From NCBI GenBank assembly GCA_013359125.1, contig JABWCR010000005.1, forward strand, positions 61,807-125,806: a stretch of DNA of 64,000 nucleotides, given 5' to 3'. The stretch is from Armatimonadota bacterium (GTDB lineage: Bacteria > Armatimonadota > Fimbriimonadia > Fimbriimonadales > GBS-DC). The notes beneath the pieces are model-generated. The model searched no databases, was not told the DNA's origin, and saw nothing but the letters and a program-made list of their open reading frames with translations. Below are positions 53,438 through 62,873 of the stretch, one piece after another. The position numbers and the translations under genes are program-made. Numbering within the stretch: position 1 is the stretch's first letter; every line of letters starts with the position of its first letter.

Positions 53438-53506
53438 GATGTTCCTCCGTTTGCTTTTTGGTTCGACACGGGCAGGGTTCGACCTGCTCAGGTCGAATCA
53501 GATTCC

Positions 53507-55792
53507 ATGCGATTTGGCTGGATTATCCTACTCACAGTTCTAAGTTCTGTCGGCGTTTGTCAGTTGCGGTCGGTCGAAGCGATCCCAAGGTCTCAGAGTC
53601 GGGTGGCGTTGTTTTGGATCAACGATCCCGGGCGGCCTGCAAGCGGATTTACCGTCTATCTGGACGATCATGCGGTCGCTCAGCTGCCGCCCGAAGCGAC
53701 CCTCCATCACTTCGACGGCTTGCAGCCCGGAGAAGCCCGCTCCTTCGGCGTTCAGGCGACCTATGCGGATGGAGAGAAGTCGCCCCTTGTAGCGCGAACC
53801 GATAGAGCATACGCCCGATTGCCTGACCGTTCTAACTACGATGTCTTGGTGATCGGCGGCACGTCTGCCGGGGTGGGCGCGGCGATCACGGCGGCGCGAC
53901 TGGGGCTCAAGGTCTGCTTCATCGAAGAGACCAACCGTTTGGGCGGGATGATCGTGAACGGCGTGGCCGTAACCGATGTGCGCAACCCGGCCCGAATCAG
54001 CGGCCTGTTCGCCGAGTTCCGCGATAGAGTCAAGGCCTACTATGGCGGCAACGAGACCGGCCTCCGGTATGAGCCTTGGGTCGCCAACATGATCATCAAG
54101 CAGATGGTTTACGAAGAGGCGAACATCGATCTGTTTTTCGGCGTTCGGGCGACCCGGGCTCTGAAACGCGGCGCCGCTGTTATAGGCGCTGAGGCCGTAA
54201 CGCTGGCAGACGGTCGAAAGTCGCGGATCGATGCGGAGATGACGATCGATGCGACGATCGAGGCGGACTACTCCGCATCGGCGGGCGTCAAATATCGAGT
54301 CGGACGCGAGCCGCGCACGCTCGAAGAGCCGCACGCGGGGGTGATTTACTACGACCGTTCGACCGACACCCGACTGCCCGGCAGCACCGGCCAGGGCGAC
54401 CGTCGTTTGCAAGCCTATGCGATGATGCTGTGCGTCAAAGACTACGGTCGACCGGTCGGGCCGACCGAGCCGCCGCCCGGATACGATCCGCGCAAGTATC
54501 GCCAGGCGCCCGCCTGGGATCAGAGTTGGAACGCCACCAGCGGGCGATTGATGCTGAACAAGTTCGAGATCAACCAGCATCCTCACGGCTCCGACCTTCA
54601 AGAAGTCAACTATAACTGGCCTTGGGCGTCGCCCGAGGAGAGAGCGCGTATCTACGAGATTTACAAGAATCATGTGCTGGGGTATCTGCACTACATTCGC
54701 ACGGTACAAGGCAAGCCGACCATCTGGCTGGCGGACGACGAGTATCGCGACAACGATGGCTTCCCACCGACTTTGTATGTTAGAGAGGCGCGCCGCATTG
54801 TTGGGATCACGGACTTCAATCAGTTGGACGTGATGCAGGCGCGTCAACGGCCCCATCCCGACAGCGTGGCCGTGGGCGATTATGCTATGGATTCGCACGC
54901 CGTTAGAGTGAAAGACGACGAAGATCTGCGACACATGGGCGAGGGCGAGTTTTGGATCTTTCAGTACACGCCCTGGTATCAAGCGCCCTATGGCGCGATC
55001 GTGCCCAAGGGCGTGAGCAACCTGCTCGTACCGTCCGCAGTGTCGGCCACGCACGTCGCCTATGGCACCTTGCGCATGGAGCCGGTGCGGATGACCCTGG
55101 GACAAGCGGCGGGAATTGCGGCCTACCTTTACAAGACGACCGGGCGCCAGCCGGCCGAACTCGATCCTGCAGAGGTTCAGCGCATCTTGACTCGGTTTGG
55201 CGTCTATTTGACCTTTTTTACCGATGTCGCCGCGTCTACCCGCCACTTCGACGCGATTCAGTTTCTGGGAGCGCGGGCTTACTTTCCGGAAGATGCGTTT
55301 AATCCAGAAGCGCCCCTGACCCGGCAGGAGGCCGCCCGACTCCTCTGGCTTCAGATAAAGACGCTACGGCCAAACATCGAGAGCGACCCTTACTACGCTT
55401 CGAGCTACTTTGACGTTACGATCTACCATCCGCAAATGGGCGACCTAGCGAATCTGACGCGCTTGGGCGTTACGCCGTTGCCGGCCAACCGTCGATTTCG
55501 ACCTGCCGAGAACACGTCCCGGGCCGACTGGGTTCTCTGGCTTGCCAACATGATGGATGTGTTGTCTCCCGGATGGCGGCAACCGGACGCGCCCAATCCC
55601 TACGAGGACGGCGACAAACACGCGACTCAGCTTCATCGCTTGGGGGTCGGATCGTTGCTGTGGGACGGGGCAGACGCCATGGGCCGATCAGGGTTGCAGT
55701 TGAGACCGGACGACCCGATCAGCCGCGCAGACGCCGCCGCATCGCTTTACTGGCTATACTTAAGGGCCGGACAGGAGGCAAAAAAACAGTGA
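53507..55792 (+). CDS. Secreted FAD-dependent oxidoreductase with SLH-like C-terminus
   Basis: The 761-residue protein has a signal peptide (about 1-20), an FN3-like segment (about 35-100, ALFWINDPGRPASGFTVYL), then an FAD_oxidored domain: DVLVIGGTSAGVGAAITAAR (GGTSAG at 117-122), FIEETNRLGGMIVNG and ending GTLRMEPVRMTLGQAAGIAA. From about residue 592, three SLH-like modules follow: YFPEDAFNPEAPLTRQEAA, RFRPAENTSRADWVL and LQLRPDDPISRADAAAS. This indicates S-layer or cell-wall anchoring. The substrate is unknown, perhaps a sugar or polyol. Its stop overlaps the next start (GTGA). Confidence 0.85.
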   Translation: MRFGWIILLTVLSSVGVCQLRSVEAIPRSQSRVALFWINDPGRPASGFTVYLDDHAVAQLPPEATLHHFDGLQPGEARSFGVQATYADGEKSPLVARTDRAYARLPDRSNYDVLVIGGTSAGVGAAITAARLGLKVCFIEETNRLGGMIVNGVAVTDVRNPARISGLFAEFRDRVKAYYGGNETGLRYEPWVANMIIKQMVYEEANIDLFFGVRATRALKRGAAVIGAEAVTLADGRKSRIDAEMTIDATIEADYSASAGVKYRVGREPRTLEEPHAGVIYYDRSTDTRLPGSTGQGDRRLQAYAMMLCVKDYGRPVGPTEPPPGYDPRKYRQAPAWDQSWNATSGRLMLNKFEINQHPHGSDLQEVNYNWPWASPEERARIYEIYKNHVLGYLHYIRTVQGKPTIWLADDEYRDNDGFPPTLYVREARRIVGITDFNQLDVMQARQRPHPDSVAVGDYAMDSHAVRVKDDEDLRHMGEGEFWIFQYTPWYQAPYGAIVPKGVSNLLVPSAVSATHVAYGTLRMEPVRMTLGQAAGIAAYLYKTTGRQPAELDPAEVQRILTRFGVYLTFFTDVAASTRHFDAIQFLGARAYFPEDAFNPEAPLTRQEAARLLWLQIKTLRPNIESDPYYASSYFDVTIYHPQMGDLANLTRLGVTPLPANRRFRPAENTSRADWVLWLANMMDVLSPGWRQPDAPNPYEDGDKHATQLHRLGVGSLLWDGADAMGRSGLQLRPDDPISRADAAASLYWLYLRAGQEAKKQ

Positions 55793-57774
55793 AAACGCCG
55801 CCGACTACTCGACGCGAAGAGTTCAAGGAAACCGTTCACGGGGTCGTTATCGAAGACCCCTATCGATGGCTGGAAGAGCAGAACGCTCCCGAAACCCGCA
55901 ACTGGCTTGCCGAGCAAGATCGCTATCTTCATTCGATTTTGGACCCTCTGGCTGGCAAGGCTCAGCTTCTAAAGAGGCTTGAAGAGCTCGCCCGATACGA
56001 CGCCTTTTCGGTTCCCACTCAACGCGGCGACCGCCTCTTCTATAGCCGTCGCAATGCGAACGAAGAACTGACCCGCTACTGCATGACCATTGGCCGCGGG
56101 CGCGAGAAGACGCTTTTGGACCCCCATCCGCTCAGCCCTGGGCTGACGACTACCTACACCGTTCACGATTACAGCAACGATGGGCAGAAGCTGCTCTTTG
56201 GCGTGCGCGACGGCGGTGCGGACGAAGTGGACGTGCGCCTATTGAACATTGACGATCTTCGAGAGCAACCGGCGCTGCCGGCTGCCCGATACTTGGGCGT
56301 TTCTCTCTCGCACGACAACAAAACGATCTACTTTGCTCGGCGCGAAGGCGATCTGCACAACGTCTATGCTTGCGACATCGGCGGGCGCGAGCGCAAGATA
56401 TTCGAGCATAGCTACGGCAAAGAGACGGGTCTCAGTTGCGGGCTGTCAGAAGATGGGCGATGGTTGGTGATCAGCGCGTGGACCGGCTGGTCGCAAACGG
56501 ACATCCATCTTTACGACACGGCGACTGGCAAGACGATCCCGGTCGTGGTGGGCGAAAAGGCGACCTTCTCGCCACAGATTATCGGCGACCACGTCTTTAT
56601 CCTAACCGACCAGCGCGCGCCCAATCGAGCGATCTATCGCGCACCCATTAGCGACCCGCGACGCGCTAACTGGCGTCGGATCATCGACGAATCGGACCAA
56701 CCGATCCAGAGCATGGACCTTTCTGCCGGTTGGATTTGGCTGGAGTACATGAAGGACGTTACCTCCCGCGTCGTGCGCTTTGATCCCGACGGCAAGCCAT
56801 CCGGCGAGCTGAAACTGCCCGGAATCGGCTCTGCTTCTGGCATCTCTGGCCGCTGGAACGACCCTTGCGCTTACTTTACCTTTACGACTTTCTCGGCTCC
56901 GCCATCCATTTATCGCGTTGATCGCAAGAGCCTTAATCCAAGCATTTGGAAGCGACCGAACGTCAAGCGATTGCCCGCCATGGAATCGAAGCAGGTGTGG
57001 TACCGTTCGAAAGACGGGACGCGAGTGCCTATGTTTATCGTGCACAAGAAGGGTTTGAAGCCGAACGGGGACTCGATGACGATCCTCGAAGGCTACGGCG
57101 GGTTTAACTCCAGCCAGATGCCTTTCTATGCCGGCAGCCTTGCGCTGTGGTGCGAGTTGGGCGGCGTCTATGCCCTGCCCTCGCTGCGAGGCGGCGGCGA
57201 ATTTGGCGAGGCCTGGCACAAGGCGGGGATGCTGGACAAGAAGCAGAACACCTTTGACGATTTTATCGCGGCGGGCGAATGGCTGGTCGAAAACCGCTAT
57301 ACCAAACCAAGCCGCCTGTCCATCCGAGGCGGCAGCAACGGCGGCCTGTTGGTCGGGGCGGCGCTCACTCAGCGTCCGGACCTGTTTAGAGCGGTGGTCT
57401 GCACGGTGCCCTTGCTCGACATGCTCCGATACCATCTCTTTTTAGTCGGCCGGTACTGGGTGCCCGAATACGGCTCGGCGGAAGACCCGGAGCAGTTTAA
57501 GTACATCCGTGCCTATTCGCCCTATCACAACGTTAAGAAGGGCGCGCACTATCCGGCTGTGATCTTCATCACTGGCGACTTGGATACCCGCGTCGATCCG
57601 CTCCATGCGCGCAAGATGACCGCCATGCTTCAGTGGGCGTCCGCTTCGGGCAGGCCGATCGTACTCCATTACGATTTAAAGTCCGGCCATTCGGGCGGCA
57701 GACCGTTTAAGAAGGTGATGGAAGATCGGATCGACGAGATGCTGTTCGTTCGCTGGCAGCTTTCTCAAGATTAG
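55789..57774 (+). CDS. Prolyl oligopeptidase (S9 family)
   Basis: The 661-residue protein has an N-terminal beta-propeller and a C-terminal alpha/beta-hydrolase domain with Ser516 in RGGSNGGLL, Asp599 in GDLDTRVDPLHA and His634 in KSGHSGGRP, as in cytosolic S9A peptidases. It cleaves short peptides after proline. The GTG at 55789 overlaps the preceding stop and AGGAGG lies about 10 nt upstream. No signal peptide is seen, which suggests cytoplasmic action even though the coupled upstream product is secreted. Confidence 0.94.
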   Translation: MKTPPTTRREEFKETVHGVVIEDPYRWLEEQNAPETRNWLAEQDRYLHSILDPLAGKAQLLKRLEELARYDAFSVPTQRGDRLFYSRRNANEELTRYCMTIGRGREKTLLDPHPLSPGLTTTYTVHDYSNDGQKLLFGVRDGGADEVDVRLLNIDDLREQPALPAARYLGVSLSHDNKTIYFARREGDLHNVYACDIGGRERKIFEHSYGKETGLSCGLSEDGRWLVISAWTGWSQTDIHLYDTATGKTIPVVVGEKATFSPQIIGDHVFILTDQRAPNRAIYRAPISDPRRANWRRIIDESDQPIQSMDLSAGWIWLEYMKDVTSRVVRFDPDGKPSGELKLPGIGSASGISGRWNDPCAYFTFTTFSAPPSIYRVDRKSLNPSIWKRPNVKRLPAMESKQVWYRSKDGTRVPMFIVHKKGLKPNGDSMTILEGYGGFNSSQMPFYAGSLALWCELGGVYALPSLRGGGEFGEAWHKAGMLDKKQNTFDDFIAAGEWLVENRYTKPSRLSIRGGSNGGLLVGAALTQRPDLFRAVVCTVPLLDMLRYHLFLVGRYWVPEYGSAEDPEQFKYIRAYSPYHNVKKGAHYPAVIFITGDLDTRVDPLHARKMTAMLQWASASGRPIVLHYDLKSGHSGGRPFKKVMEDRIDEMLFVRWQLSQD

Positions 57775-58856
57775 GCGGCCATCGGCAATTCGCCTTGATC
57801 GATCAGTCCCGGCTTTGGGGGCGGCAGGGCGGCCTCGGCAAAGAGCGATCCTTGCACGAAGTCTGCCCCGTTGCCGCGCATCCAGGCCCATTCGGATTCG
57901 GATTGTAGCCCGGTGGCGATCGTGCCGATCCCTTGCGAGCGGGCCGATTCGATCAGCCTCGCGGCGCTTTGAGCCTTGAAACCGTCCGAATGGACGTTCT
58001 GGCAAAGTTCCTCGTTGAGCGACACAAAGTCGGGCCGAGCCTGCCGCAAAATCTCTAGGGTGCCCGCACGGGCGCCCATCTGGCCCAAGGCGCACCGCAG
58101 ACCGACATTGCGAAACATCCCCATCATCGCGACCATGGCCGGCCAATCGACGGCGTCGTCCGCGTTGAGCGCGGTCATCACCAGCGTATTGGGCTGGATG
58201 CCGACCTCTCGCGCCGTTTGGACGACGTGCTTGGCGAACTTTTCCCCGCTCTTGACGTCGTCTGAATGGAAACCGAGGAACAGAAAGTCTGATACTTGGT
58301 GCTGCGTCGCCAGTTGGAGCGCTGTTGAAACTCCGGCTGAGTCTAGCTCGCCAACGGAATCGGACGCCCGTGCCGCTGTGATCAGTCGGTTGGGCAAGAT
58401 CAACTCGCCGTTGTGACCGACACCTCGCAGAACGGCTTCGAACGCGAACGTCTGATCGGGCGAATCGGCATAGACGATAGGCTGAAAGTGCGCCGTCAAT
58501 CGCTGTCCGCGGGTCATGTCGTCCAGCCAGTCGCCGCGCAGTTTGCCGATCAGCGACGACAAAGGCTCCATTCGCATTAAATCGGAGAAGTTTGGCTGCG
58601 AGCCTGCCGGCATTGCGAGCGATTTTGTCTCTCGAAGTTCCGAATCGCTCAAGAAGTCCGGCAGTTTAGCACAGAGCGAATCCAAAGCCCCCGGCCCCAG
58701 AGAAACCGCAAATATATCCCCTGCCATCTCTTCGAACTGCGCGTTTGATTGTTGCAAGAAAAAGCGAAGCGCATCGCGCATGTGGCCGTTGGCCGGCGCA
58801 ATATAGAGCACCGTCTCGCTCGATCGGCCGTTCCCCGCAAAGTTCTCTTGATGCAT
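57771..58856 (-). CDS. Degenerate EAL-domain protein
   Basis: The 361-residue protein has an N-terminal alpha/beta segment of about 100 residues and an EAL-like domain from RLTAHFQPIVYADSPDQTFA. Catalytic positions are altered: the signature EAL reads EAV (FEAVLRG), the DDFG motif reads ALGQMG, the metal-binding Glu of the family reads VMTALN, and the Lys is replaced in VSLNEEL. It is therefore probably not a phosphodiesterase but a c-di-GMP or protein-binding scaffold. No GGDEF domain is present. It converges with the peptidase gene with a 4-bp overlap. Confidence 0.75.
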   Translation of the reverse strand: MHQENFAGNGRSSETVLYIAPANGHMRDALRFFLQQSNAQFEEMAGDIFAVSLGPGALDSLCAKLPDFLSDSELRETKSLAMPAGSQPNFSDLMRMEPLSSLIGKLRGDWLDDMTRGQRLTAHFQPIVYADSPDQTFAFEAVLRGVGHNGELILPNRLITAARASDSVGELDSAGVSTALQLATQHQVSDFLFLGFHSDDVKSGEKFAKHVVQTAREVGIQPNTLVMTALNADDAVDWPAMVAMMGMFRNVGLRCALGQMGARAGTLEILRQARPDFVSLNEELCQNVHSDGFKAQSAARLIESARSQGIGTIATGLQSESEWAWMRGNGADFVQGSLFAEAALPPPKPGLIDQGELPMAA

Positions 58857-58937
58857 CGTTTGCCCCCAGTGGAGTTTCGCGCCCTATGCGATTTTTCCAT
58901 TGGGGCGAGGCATCATCGGACATCGAAAAGTACGGGT

Positions 58938-59537
58938 TTAGATGCCCAGCGCCTGCTTGATCTGAGGGTATTGGTTCAACAACGGCCCCAGCATCGCGCC
59001 CGCCGCTGGGTTCTGTCGCAAGAAGCTCTGAACCATTTTCTTTAGATCGGTGGTTTCCTTGGTCGTCAGTAGAACGAGCGCGTTGTTGCCGGCCGTTTGC
59101 TCGACGGCCACCATCCACTTGCCTTCCTCGGTCTTTTTCATGTGGTAGTTCACGTTGATTCTGCGGCTCTCCCCCGACTTGGACTTGAGATTGAGCGTCG
59201 TATCGACGACAGACGCATGCTCTTCGGTCTTGGCTTGACCGACCGTAAACGAATCGACCGACTCCTCTCTCATACCTTGATAGCCTGGGAAGATGAGCGC
59301 GACCGGCTCGTTGGCCCCGATCGCGCTACCGAACTGATTGAGAAAGAGGCTGTTGCGATCGGCCAGCTCGTTGACCGTTGCTTCGTCGTTGTTCTTGGCC
59401 GCGGTCAAGAATCGCGTCAAAGCGTGCTCGGGGGTCTTGGCCTTGACAAAGAACACATACCCTGCATAGCCCAGTCCGCCCAAAAGCGCAATGAGCAGCA
59501 CAACGACCAACGCCTTGCCTTGGTTTCTTCGCTTCAT
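58938..59537 (-). CDS. Membrane-anchored DUF4878-like protein
   Basis: The 199-residue protein has one N-terminal transmembrane helix (about 10-30, VVVLLIALLGGLGYAGYVFF) and a soluble domain with TPEHALTRFLTAAKNND, like DUF4878/SnoaL-like lipoprotein domains, then a beta-rich part (RRINVNYHMKKTEEGKWMV) and a hydrophobic tail with KETTDLKKMVQSFLRQ. The ATG at 59537 is preferred over 59543, because only it is at proper distance from AAGGGGG. Function unknown. Confidence 0.72.
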   Translation of the reverse strand: MKRRNQGKALVVVLLIALLGGLGYAGYVFFVKAKTPEHALTRFLTAAKNNDEATVNELADRNSLFLNQFGSAIGANEPVALIFPGYQGMREESVDSFTVGQAKTEEHASVVDTTLNLKSKSGESRRINVNYHMKKTEEGKWMVAVEQTAGNNALVLLTTKETTDLKKMVQSFLRQNPAAGAMLGPLLNQYPQIKQALGI

Positions 59538-59591
59538 GATCATCCCCCTTGTTCGCCGTTTCTTTTCGCGCTTTGGCGCGATAATCCTGCG

Positions 59592-60215
59592 CTACCATGC
59601 AAAGCCGAACGCGATCATCATGCGACTAAACCCGACCGTGCCAACGGTCGTCCACCAATCGCTAGCCGTGTAGGTGAGCAGCCCGTGCGACAACTTGCCG
59701 TCGTTGAGCAGGACTAACTTAATGCGTTGGGCAACATCGATGGTCGCTCCGACCGGTACGCCCCATTTCCTATCGTTCTCCGAGTAGTTGATCGAGAAGT
59801 AAGGCGAGACGGGCGAGTTCGGAATGGTCTTTGCGATGGTTGCATAGTAGGCCAAGGTTCCGACTTCTGAATAGATTCGGTCGCTGCTGACGCCGAGCGA
59901 GACCAGCGGCAGCCGATCCGTCTCCTTGAGCAAGTCGTAATTCCCTCTCAGCCAGTTGACTTCTTCGGCGGCAGGATTGAACTCGAATCCCCATATCAGC
60001 CGGTCATTGAACCTACGGTCGTAGGTAACGCGCCAGCGAGGCCGCTCTGCCGGTGTATCGACAAAGCGGATCGACAGCGTGTTGGTCATTTCAAGGTTGC
60101 CCGAACCGAGCAACTGGCCTTCGCCCGGTCACCCAGTTCAGCTAGGAGGCGCGGCGTTCTGCGCTTCGGCTCCCAGCACAACGGCCAGAAATGCGGTTAG
60201 AATCCAAAACTTCAC
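59592..60215 (-). pseudogene. Secreted beta-strand-rich protein with two in-frame UGA codons (UxxU spacing)
   Basis: From GTG 60215-60213 the frame gives a signal peptide MKFWILTAFLAVVLGAEAQ, then NAAPPS, TGA (60140-60138), TG, TGA (60131-60129), and PGEGQLLGSGNLEMTNTLSI on to the TAA-side end at AFGFAW. Apart from the two UGAs the frame is open for 207 codons. The mature region is beta-rich and ends with an aromatic residue, like outer-membrane barrels. The two UGAs are spaced as UxxU right after the probable cleavage region. They could be Sec, or UGG codons mutated to UGA (SWTGWPGEG). The gene has been recorded as a pseudogene provisionally. Confidence 0.55.
60096..60114 (-). promoter_or_regulatory. 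Hairpin downstream of the paired UGAs
   Basis: On the minus strand GTTGC pairs with GCAAC around a 9-nt loop (TCGGTTCGG), beginning 14 nt after the second in-frame UGA. Flanking AAG and CTT can extend the stem. A SECIS role is speculative. Confidence 0.25.
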
Positions 60216-60250
60216 AGCGCGAGAGCATACCCTATGCGCGGCATTGGGGC

Positions 60251-60256
60251 TATAAT
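60251..60256 (+). promoter_or_regulatory. -10 box (TATAAT), pilin-like gene
   Basis: TATAAT is followed by GGAGG at 60269-60273 and the ATG at 60284, a conventional promoter with leader. Confidence 0.55.
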
Positions 60257-60283
60257 TAGAGTTAAATTGGAGGTCGTCCTATT

Positions 60284-61048
<765 letters not shown>

Positions 61049-61051
61049 CGC

Positions 61052-62014
61052 TTAGTCCGGCCAAATCGATCTGAGAATTTCGGCCAGACGATGCCCCGCC
61101 TTCGCCAACTGATTGCGCGAAGTCGTTGCGGCGAACTGGGCATACGCCTCTTGGCCGCCTTCTATCTGAATCTTGAAGCGATCGGTCGTACCGGGTCGGA
61201 ACGCTGGGTTTGTCGGGTCTAAGCGCACGGGCGCATAGGCATATCGGGATAATCCCTGCCCCTCCGTCGCCCACAGTTCCGGCCAACTCATTGGATCGCC
61301 TTTGGACGCAGGCTGCCATCGGGCATATCGATAAAGGTCCATCGCATAGGCTTGGGCCGTCCGGCCCGCCATCGCTCGCTCGACCGCCGGACCATCCCAA
61401 TAGAGGTGCAGGTTCTGATTGTTCGGCAAGATCAGCCGGTTTCCGCCCATATCGTGCTCGCCGTTCGCCAGCATGCCCACTAACAGCGCTTTGCCGTCCG
61501 ATCCTGCCGTCAGGTAACCGCATCCGACGTGCAAAGGCTGATGCATGTCGCCTACATAGTGCGCCAACAGACGCAGCGCCTCTCGCTTGGAGAACCGGCT
61601 CGATTCGCCCCGCAATACTGCGATGCACGCCTTGGTCATCTGGACGATGTCGCCTCCGTCCTCTCGCACGCCTGGGCCAGTGTCGGGCCGAGTTCCCGGC
61701 CATCCCAGGCGATAGCCCGGCGCGTCTAAAGGCAGATTCACATAGTGGTAGGTGCTGTGATTGGGATTGCGATCCACAAACGCCTTCGCCTCCGCGTTGG
61801 CATCGACGAACGAGCGCTTCTTGACCTCGTCCGCCCAGATTGCGGCATCGGCCAGCATTTCGCCCGGCGCCAGTATCTTCCGAACCTCTGTCGCCGCTCG
61901 CGTTCCGGCCAAATGCTTCTCGGCCAAGTAGCCGACTGCTTTGTGTCCATCGTCCCAATAGCCCCACGACGCGCAGACTGCGATCCACAATCCGACTGCA
62001 AACCAAGTTCTCAT
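61052..62014 (-). CDS. Secreted S1/P1-type nuclease
   Basis: The 320-residue product has a signal peptide (MRTWFAVGLWIAVCAS) and then WGYWDDGHKAVGYLAE, with the N-terminal Trp and His of the tri-zinc site. Further ligands are in DAAIWADEV, HSTYHYVNL, LLAHYVGDMHQPLHVG and GEHDMGGN. The family degrades single-stranded nucleic acids, often with 3'-nucleotidase activity. It may salvage phosphate outside the cell, and fits with the metallophosphatase. The ATG at 62014 has GGGAG upstream; the longer frame is rejected. It overlaps nothing but is 10 nt from the permease gene end. Confidence 0.9.
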   Translation of the reverse strand: MRTWFAVGLWIAVCASWGYWDDGHKAVGYLAEKHLAGTRAATEVRKILAPGEMLADAAIWADEVKKRSFVDANAEAKAFVDRNPNHSTYHYVNLPLDAPGYRLGWPGTRPDTGPGVREDGGDIVQMTKACIAVLRGESSRFSKREALRLLAHYVGDMHQPLHVGCGYLTAGSDGKALLVGMLANGEHDMGGNRLILPNNQNLHLYWDGPAVERAMAGRTAQAYAMDLYRYARWQPASKGDPMSWPELWATEGQGLSRYAYAPVRLDPTNPAFRPGTTDRFKIQIEGGQEAYAQFAATTSRNQLAKAGHRLAEILRSIWPD

Positions 62015-62024
62015 CTCAACTCCC

Positions 62025-62828
62025 TCACATTCCGATTCCGCTGTACTCCTTGAGACCCTTTCGCCATAGAAACAGAGCCAAGAACACGGCCAACACCAGC
62101 CAGACAATTTGACCCAGAATCGAGTACCAGATCGCGTCTCCCGTGATCCGACCGACGGCAATCTCTACAGGCACCGCCGTAACGTAGCGGAACGGTAAGG
62201 CGGCGGCCAGAGCCTGCATCCACGGTTGCATCAGCTCGATAGGTGCGACCCAGCCCGACAGCATGTAGGCCGGCACATAGTAAAGCCCGTAGACGCTGTA
62301 GACCTCGTGAAACCAGAACGCCAGGCTCGATAGGCTCATCGCGATCCAAAACGAGACGATATGCCCCAAGAACAGCGAAAGAAAGAACGGACCCGCATTC
62401 GTCAGCACGGTCGCGTCCAACCGATGCCAATGGTAGAGCGCGAACATCCCGACGAGCGGCACCAGCATCACGCCCCGGATCAATCGCCAAGTGAAGTTTC
62501 GCACGAACATGGCATAGAGATAAGGGATGGGCCGTACCAGCCATTGGCTGATCACGCCTTCCTTGATCTCAAACGAGATGTCCCACATCAGATGGCTGAC
62601 TGCAAAATTGGAGGTGATGGCCAGCACCAGGTAATACATGACGAACCCAGAACCCGTAAATCCGCCTATTTCTGTGCGGTCCCCTAATGAGGCAAGCCAT
62701 ACCAGGGGCATAATGAAAGTATTGGTTACGTCCGTTAGGATCCAAATGACCATGCTGGCGCGGTAAGCCAGCGTATCTTGCAAGTATGCGGAAAGCAGGG
62801 CGCGCGTCTTGCGCAAAGCAATGGACAT
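62025..62828 (-). CDS. ABC-2 type permease (ABC2_membrane_6 type)
   Basis: The 267-residue membrane protein has six hydrophobic segments and matches one half of the two-permease ABC-2 exporters (MSIALRKTRALLSAYLQDTL, then YRASMVIWILTDVTNTFIMP). Such systems usually come with an ATPase and a second permease, which are not in this window. The exported substrate is unknown. A TAAAAT box 7 nt before the ATG and no ribosome-binding site suggest leaderless expression. It is divergent from the HDOD gene (45 nt). Confidence 0.85.
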   Translation of the reverse strand: MSIALRKTRALLSAYLQDTLAYRASMVIWILTDVTNTFIMPLVWLASLGDRTEIGGFTGSGFVMYYLVLAITSNFAVSHLMWDISFEIKEGVISQWLVRPIPYLYAMFVRNFTWRLIRGVMLVPLVGMFALYHWHRLDATVLTNAGPFFLSLFLGHIVSFWIAMSLSSLAFWFHEVYSVYGLYYVPAYMLSGWVAPIELMQPWMQALAAALPFRYVTAVPVEIAVGRITGDAIWYSILGQIVWLVLAVFLALFLWRKGLKEYSGIGM

Positions 62829-62835
62829 CGAGGCA

Positions 62836-62841
62836 ATTTTA
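62836..62841 (-). promoter_or_regulatory. -10 box (TAAAAT), ABC-2 permease gene
   Basis: TAAAAT on the minus strand lies 7 nt before the ATG with no Shine-Dalgarno between. Confidence 0.4.
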
Positions 62842-62873
62842 CCTATAGGGCAAGGAGCGAGAGGGATCTCACG

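Noticed and set aside
53540..55246. Very long antisense frame over the FAD oxidoreductase
   Set aside because: Composition is Arg/Val/Asp-rich without motifs, and the sense strand has clear FAD-binding and SLH-like motifs.
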